The translations under genes and the position numbers were made by a program. DNA of 64,000 nucleotides from Clitopilus passeckerianus (lineage: Eukaryota > Basidiomycota > Agaricomycetes > Agaricales > Entolomataceae): assembly GCA_944990035.1 (NCBI GenBank), contig CALYLX010000156.1, positions 675,925 to 739,924 on the forward strand, given 5' to 3'. The notes beneath the pieces were generated by a model. It saw only the letters and a list, made by a program, of their open reading frames with translations, was not told the DNA's origin and ran no database searches. Below are positions 59,746-64,000 of this stretch, one piece after another (the stretch's first letter is position 1; the number at the start of each line of letters is the position of its first letter).

Positions 59746-61543
59746 ATGGCCAACGTTATAGATTCCACCGCTGACAGCACGAGGACTAGCACTCCAAACT
59801 TTGGACCCGATGTCCTGATTTCTTCAGGATTTGCCGAGGCGGGACCTTCGACGGTGAAGGACAGCATAGCGACATCGATCGACAGTAAAGACTCGGACGC
59901 TAGAGAAGCTGCATTGAAGGCTAGAGCACTCAAGAGAGCAGAGAAGAGGGAAAAGAATCATGGGCTAGCGATGGACTTGAGCAAAGCCGTAAGTTCTTCC
60001 CTCTGTACCATCGGCATAATATTGCTCACGAAGATGGGTCCCACAGGGCGATGCGTTGCTAGAACTCAAAGATTACGCAGGCGCCTGCGCTAACTATCTA
60101 CATGCCACCAGGCTATGGCCATCAAACGACCAGACATACCTGAAGCTGACTGGGGCTTACTTGAAATGTGAACTGTATGTGCAGACTACTCACTATGTAT
60201 ATCAACACTGTCTAAGCTGAGCATCCCGTAGATATTCAGAAGCGACAAAAGCAGCTACCCGCGGCCTCTCTTTCAACCCCAAGTCCCTTGAACAGAGATA
60301 TCTACGAGGAGTGGCCAGGCTTGAGCAACAACTCTTTGATGGGGCCAAAGCCGACTTCACCACCGTCCTGGCACACGACCCAAATCACGCAGAGGCAAAG
60401 TCTAAGCTTGACGTTGTTGCTTCCCACTTCAAAAGGATTTCCACTACTGCTTCTGCCAAAGACGCTGCTACAACTTCTAACGTCGACGCGCTGGCCTCAG
60501 ACGCACCGTCGGGCCAGGAAGAATCAAGCATTACAACCCAACCAGGCCCCTTGTTGACCGAAGTCCATACAATCACCCTGCCCGAAATCGACTTCGATTT
60601 CCCCAAATATGAGGACGACAACCTCGAGATTGCATCTCTATCCGACTCAAGCGAGGCCAACCACTACGGCAACGGCATCCCTTGTCGATTCTACAACCAC
60701 ACCGGTTGCGTCAAAGGCCAACAGTGCGAGTTCAGCCATGCTCCTGATGAGAAGAGCGTTCGTGATGATCTGTACGTTAATACACCAATCTCACATAAGT
60801 TTCCAAACTAACAAACTGTCATTCAAGTGGCCGAAACGTCTGCATCTACTTCCTGCTCGACTCCTGCAAATTTGGGGTCCCAAAATGCGTCTACTCCCAC
60901 ACCCGCCAAAACCTTCCCACTGGTGGTAAAGCCTGGTGGAACGACGAAAAGCAACGCCTGAAGGTCAAATCTGTCGTTGAGATGGCAGAAGCCAGGGTGA
61001 AAGAGGCTAAGGAGAAGAAGGTCGAAATCAAGCTGGAGCAGAAGGAAAAGCCGCAGCGGCGAAGAAAGCGAAGAAGAAGAAGGCCGCTGAGAAGGCTGCA
61101 GCAGCTGCAGAGGAGGTAGTCGAGGAGGGTCAAAAGGCTGATGAGGCGAAGGTCGAAGGGGCTGACGAGAAGGTCGCCACGGAGGCCAAGCAGCCTGGCA
61201 AGCCAAAGAAGAAGAGCAAGAAAACCAACGGAAAGAAGATATCCACCGCCGCTAATGGCAATGCTGCCGAGGATGCTTCAACTTCCGCTCCAGTGCCGAC
61301 CGTCGACGGTGAAGCTCAGCCAGAGCCACAGGCAGCGCATGCAGGCGAGAAGAAGAGAAGGCGAGGCCCAGCAGAAAGCAGGCTTTAGCGAAGAGGGCCA
61401 GCAAACACAAAGTTACAGCAGACGCCGCTGACTCAACAGCTACGACCTCAGCACCAGCAAAGGAAGAATCCGAGGAGAGTAAAGAAGCCAGCAAGGAGGA
61501 GGGATCTACTGCGGCACTGGCTGTTGAAGAGCAGAAGGCGTAA
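59746..61543 (+). CDS. TPR and CCCH zinc-finger protein, with two frame breaks in the 3' part
   Basis: The start at 59746 gives MANVIDSTADSTRTSTP. An acidic leader leads into a TPR-like region (AGDALLELKDYAGACANYLH; CELYSEATKAATRGLSFNP; FDGAKADFTTVLAHDPNHA), then a linker and two CCCH fingers: PCRFYNHTGCVKGQQCEFSH and CIYFLLDSCKFGVPKCVYSH. Tandem CCCH fingers usually bind RNA, and TPRs bind protein partners. After the fingers the Lys/Glu/Ala-rich tail changes frame twice, near 61045 and 61345. Reading A then B then C gives a smooth Lys/Ala/Glu-rich tail ending LAVEEQKA at 61541-61543. The unshifted frame stops near 61119. The breaks could be sequence errors in a repetitive tract or a true truncation. 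The domain part is secure. Confidence 0.75.
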
Positions 61544-61830
61544 AAATTGGGAGTGGGCTATTCAACTATGAATCATCGATATCATATGCACATGGAACAT
61601 GTATTAAGAGGCGTAGCGCCAACATCTGTAGCTCTATTTATCATCATCTCTAAATCCAATAATGTTATACAGCCTTCCCACCAACACAACACGTCCATAG
61701 CGTCCATACGTCTCTCACAAGGGCGAAGTGCTTCTCGAGAAAGGCTTGCCTCCGTCGAAGACCTTGCTCGACAGAATCTGGACAAGCCAGTCTGAGTCTA
61801 AATGTCCAATAACCCTGGCCGACCATTTCC

Positions 61831-63436
61831 TCAGCCCCCATTACACCAAATATTCCCCCACTGATCCTGCGCATCCCCGGTCGCACCCTCCCACTGAGTC
61901 CCATCCGGCCCATCAATATACCCCATCCCATAACTCGCACCAGCATTAAACTCCACCGTAGGACACGTAAACCCCAACATATTCGGACAAGCCCTATCCA
62001 CCCCCGTGCACACCTCAATACAAGGCAGCAGTGCCAGATACGGTTTCCCGAAACTAGGGAGTGTCGCACTCCGTGGTTCGCTCGACGTCGCTTGGGGAAC
62101 TAAGGCCGAGAATACTTTCTGGGGTGCATTCGGGTCTGTTTTCTTAGGCTTGGCTTTGGGATCTTGAGGTGTGAGCGCGCTTATGCCAGTTGCATCTGGT
62201 GCAGGCGCGACGCTGCGATAGCTGTCTGGGTTCGATGGTGATGGTTCTCCACACCGAGTGAACGTTATTGCGCAGAGCCATTTTCGGTATTCCCTCTGGC
62301 AGTCATCGCAGCCGACAATGGGGGAGTAGAGGTCACGTCCGCACGCGAAACTCGTGAGAGAAACGGTGAAGTTTGTGAGGTAGGAGAGGAGGGGTCCGCT
62401 GACTTCGGAGGGGAGGTTTGATGAGGTGTAGGTGCTGGTCCCAGATGGTGCAGGTAAGGGGACGGGATAGGCCACGCCTGGGCAGTAAGGGAGATCGTAG
62501 ACCAGGGGACATTCGAAAGAAGCTATCCAGGTGGTGAGAAAAGAGGTTCAAGCTGTATAGAACAGTACACATACCGGACTTGGTTGCGAAATATATCGGG
62601 CCTGTAACATTCGTTTTGTCCTTCACAATGTACGCCGTATAATTAGTAGCAGGGGTCAGACCCTCAACCAACCATCTCATCCTCCAGCCCTGCTCATCTC
62701 TCAGCCAGAGACTCTGGTTTGATATGGTTCCAGCAGATTTCTGTGAGTTTAGGACGCAGCCGGTCTGCGATAACGACGTCAAAGGTGGTTGTGATGATGT
62801 TGGCGCAACGATAAGTGAAAACTCGGGCGGTGCGTTCGGTGGTGCAGGGGCAGTCACATTGGCATCTGGTAGGATATATTCTGGGTATGTCGGTCGCTCA
62901 ACTTCTGGAGGTGAGAAAGGGAGCGAATGTATGATAGCTTGATTCGAAGTCGTGTCGCCAAGAAAGGTCGCTGTTGATACCACTTGGTGCAATGGCCCTA
63001 AAAGTTATCTTTGAAATGAGTACCATATTCCGGAGATATTATAACTTAAACTGACCATTCCCCGAAACGCCCAACTCGAAGGAAAATTGGCCAGCGTTCT
63101 CCACGGCCAATGCACCTCCGTCAAAGAAATCCCCACTCCACGACCCATACCCATTGTTCAGCTTTATCTCAAAAACATCTTGTCCAAGGCTAGACCCAGG
63201 TGTAGCACTTTGCGACGAGTTCGTTACGAAAATCGGGGTGCAGACCCTCCAGTAGAACACAAGGCAACGGAGACGGTGAGATTCTCGGCACCAGGGATCG
63301 AGAAAACTGGTGGATTCGGGAGGTTTGAGGGGTTGAAGGCCTTGTTGGAATCTACGGTAAGCTCTTGTCGTGTTTGAGCCTGCACAATTGTGCTAAGGAG
63401 TAGGCATAATAGCGTCTGTGGTAGCGAGCGGAACAT
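61831..63436 (-). CDS. Mid1-type stretch-activated calcium channel subunit
   Basis: The start at 63436 gives MFRSLPQTLLCLLLSTIVQA, a signal peptide. Next is an extracellular, glycosylatable region with several Asn-x-Ser/Thr sites (NLTVSV, NQSLWL, NYTAYI, NVTGPI, NFTVSL). The Cys-rich C-terminal module is diagnostic for Mid1: SFACGRDLYSPIVGCDDCQR, YRKWLCAITFTRCGE, CIEVCTGVDRACPNMLGF and TCPTVEFN. It ends DQWGNIWCNGG at 61831. Mid1 works with Cch1 in the plasma membrane for calcium entry during stress, mating or hyphal growth. About 500 residues in four exons, somewhat shorter than yeast Mid1 (548). The intron at about 63005-63055 links SGNG to PLHQVVS. Confidence 0.9.
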
Positions 63437-64000
63437 TCAAGTTGGCCGGAGTGGATGAGAGTGCGGTTCCGTGCCGGATATGGAAGCCATGCGCTACAGG
63501 TGCGTTCATTCCCATCTCAACCGGTCGACCATCAAATCGACCTTTGCAACCTTGTAAATTCACCACAACCATTTTACAATGCGGATGTTGTTGTCCTTTC
63601 ATCTTGACGTCTCCAAGAAAACCAACTTAAAAATCTATTGATACAACTCTAAGGCGATGATATGGCACAGCGACGAAGAGTGGGCACTCATTATGAGGAA
63701 AAAATGTTATCGATACAGCTATAGTAATAAACATACAGAGAGCAGGTGGTTCTAACCAAACAGGCGACAGCTTGAAAGAGTGACATAAGGAGTGGATGCC
63801 TCCAGATATGAAGGCGGTAAGGAACGTAGGCTTGATAAAGAGAGTCAGGCGAGAGAGGAAGTCGAAGACATGTTTGTTAGGGAGAAAAGGGAGAAAAGCA
63901 GCGCCAGCGTCGAGCTGGGTCATAGTCCATGGAGGAGAGTTTCTCATGGGGTGGGTGGGTATCGGGTTGAGTGTGTTAAATACAATCGTGGTGACAGATG
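63437..64000. other. 5' flank of Mid1 and window edge
   Basis: This contains the promoter of the Mid1 gene. A 106-codon minus-strand frame (63627-63947) with some hydrophobic stretches may be chance or the 5' exon of nothing recognisable; I do not call it a gene. Confidence 0.4.

Noticed and set aside
63627..63947. A 106-codon minus-strand frame with hydrophobic stretches near the right edge
   Set aside because: No recognisable family, no clear splice partners and it lies in the promoter region of Mid1. It could be the start of a gene, but there is no support in the window.

Overview
The window is nuclear DNA of a filamentous basidiomycete, most likely an agaricomycete (mushroom-forming fungus). 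Genes are split by many short introns of about 50-65 bases with GT...AG borders. Three genes carry the N-terminal membrane module I recognise as DUF6535, a family expanded in Agaricomycetes. The remaining genes are typical fungal ones: POM152, Mid1, Nbs1, a KDM4-type demethylase and a Ppo-type oxygenase. All identifications come from reading translated sequence by eye; no database search was run. I saw no tRNA, rRNA, CRISPR, bacterial-type operon or intact transposon.

Layout. 1-15 kb: a fragment of a possible gene at the left edge, then three DUF6535 membrane-protein paralogs, all on the minus strand, with a secreted beta-lactamase-fold hydrolase between the second and third. 15-23 kb: two minus-strand nuclear genes, an Nbs1-type DNA-repair protein and a JmjN/JmjC/PHD histone demethylase. 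23-28.7 kb: gene-poor, with one three-finger C2H2 protein. 28.7-32.2 kb: a convergent pair encoding an Asx/ASXL-like protein (DEUBAD/ASXH region) and a BAP1/UCH37-like ubiquitin hydrolase, i.e. the two partners of a PR-DUB-type deubiquitinase. 32.5-35.5 kb: a GH5 glycoside hydrolase and a small secreted HNH (DUF1524-like) protein. 36.7-43.3 kb: a large, strongly diverged Ppo/linoleate-diol-synthase-like gene. 43.9-46.4 kb: a DUF2235 hydrolase gene, divergent from the Ppo-like gene. 47.4-56.5 kb: two POM152 nucleoporin paralogs arranged tail to tail. 58-63.5 kb: mitochondrial ribosomal protein uS10m, a TPR/CCCH zinc-finger protein and the Mid1 calcium-channel subunit.

The strongest leads are these. 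(1) The Asx-like and BAP1-like genes lie next to each other, which suggests a minimal fungal PR-DUB. (2) The Ppo-like protein has lost both histidines of its peroxidase domain, carries a Cys/His-rich repeat insert directly before its P450 heme loop, and appears to be spliced in frame to a membrane-anchored C-terminal domain. (3) Two old, diverged POM152 copies sit in an inverted arrangement. Smaller points are a start codon that forms a whole coding exon, a probable GC-AG intron in the ubiquitin hydrolase, and two reading-frame breaks near the 3' end of the CCCH gene.
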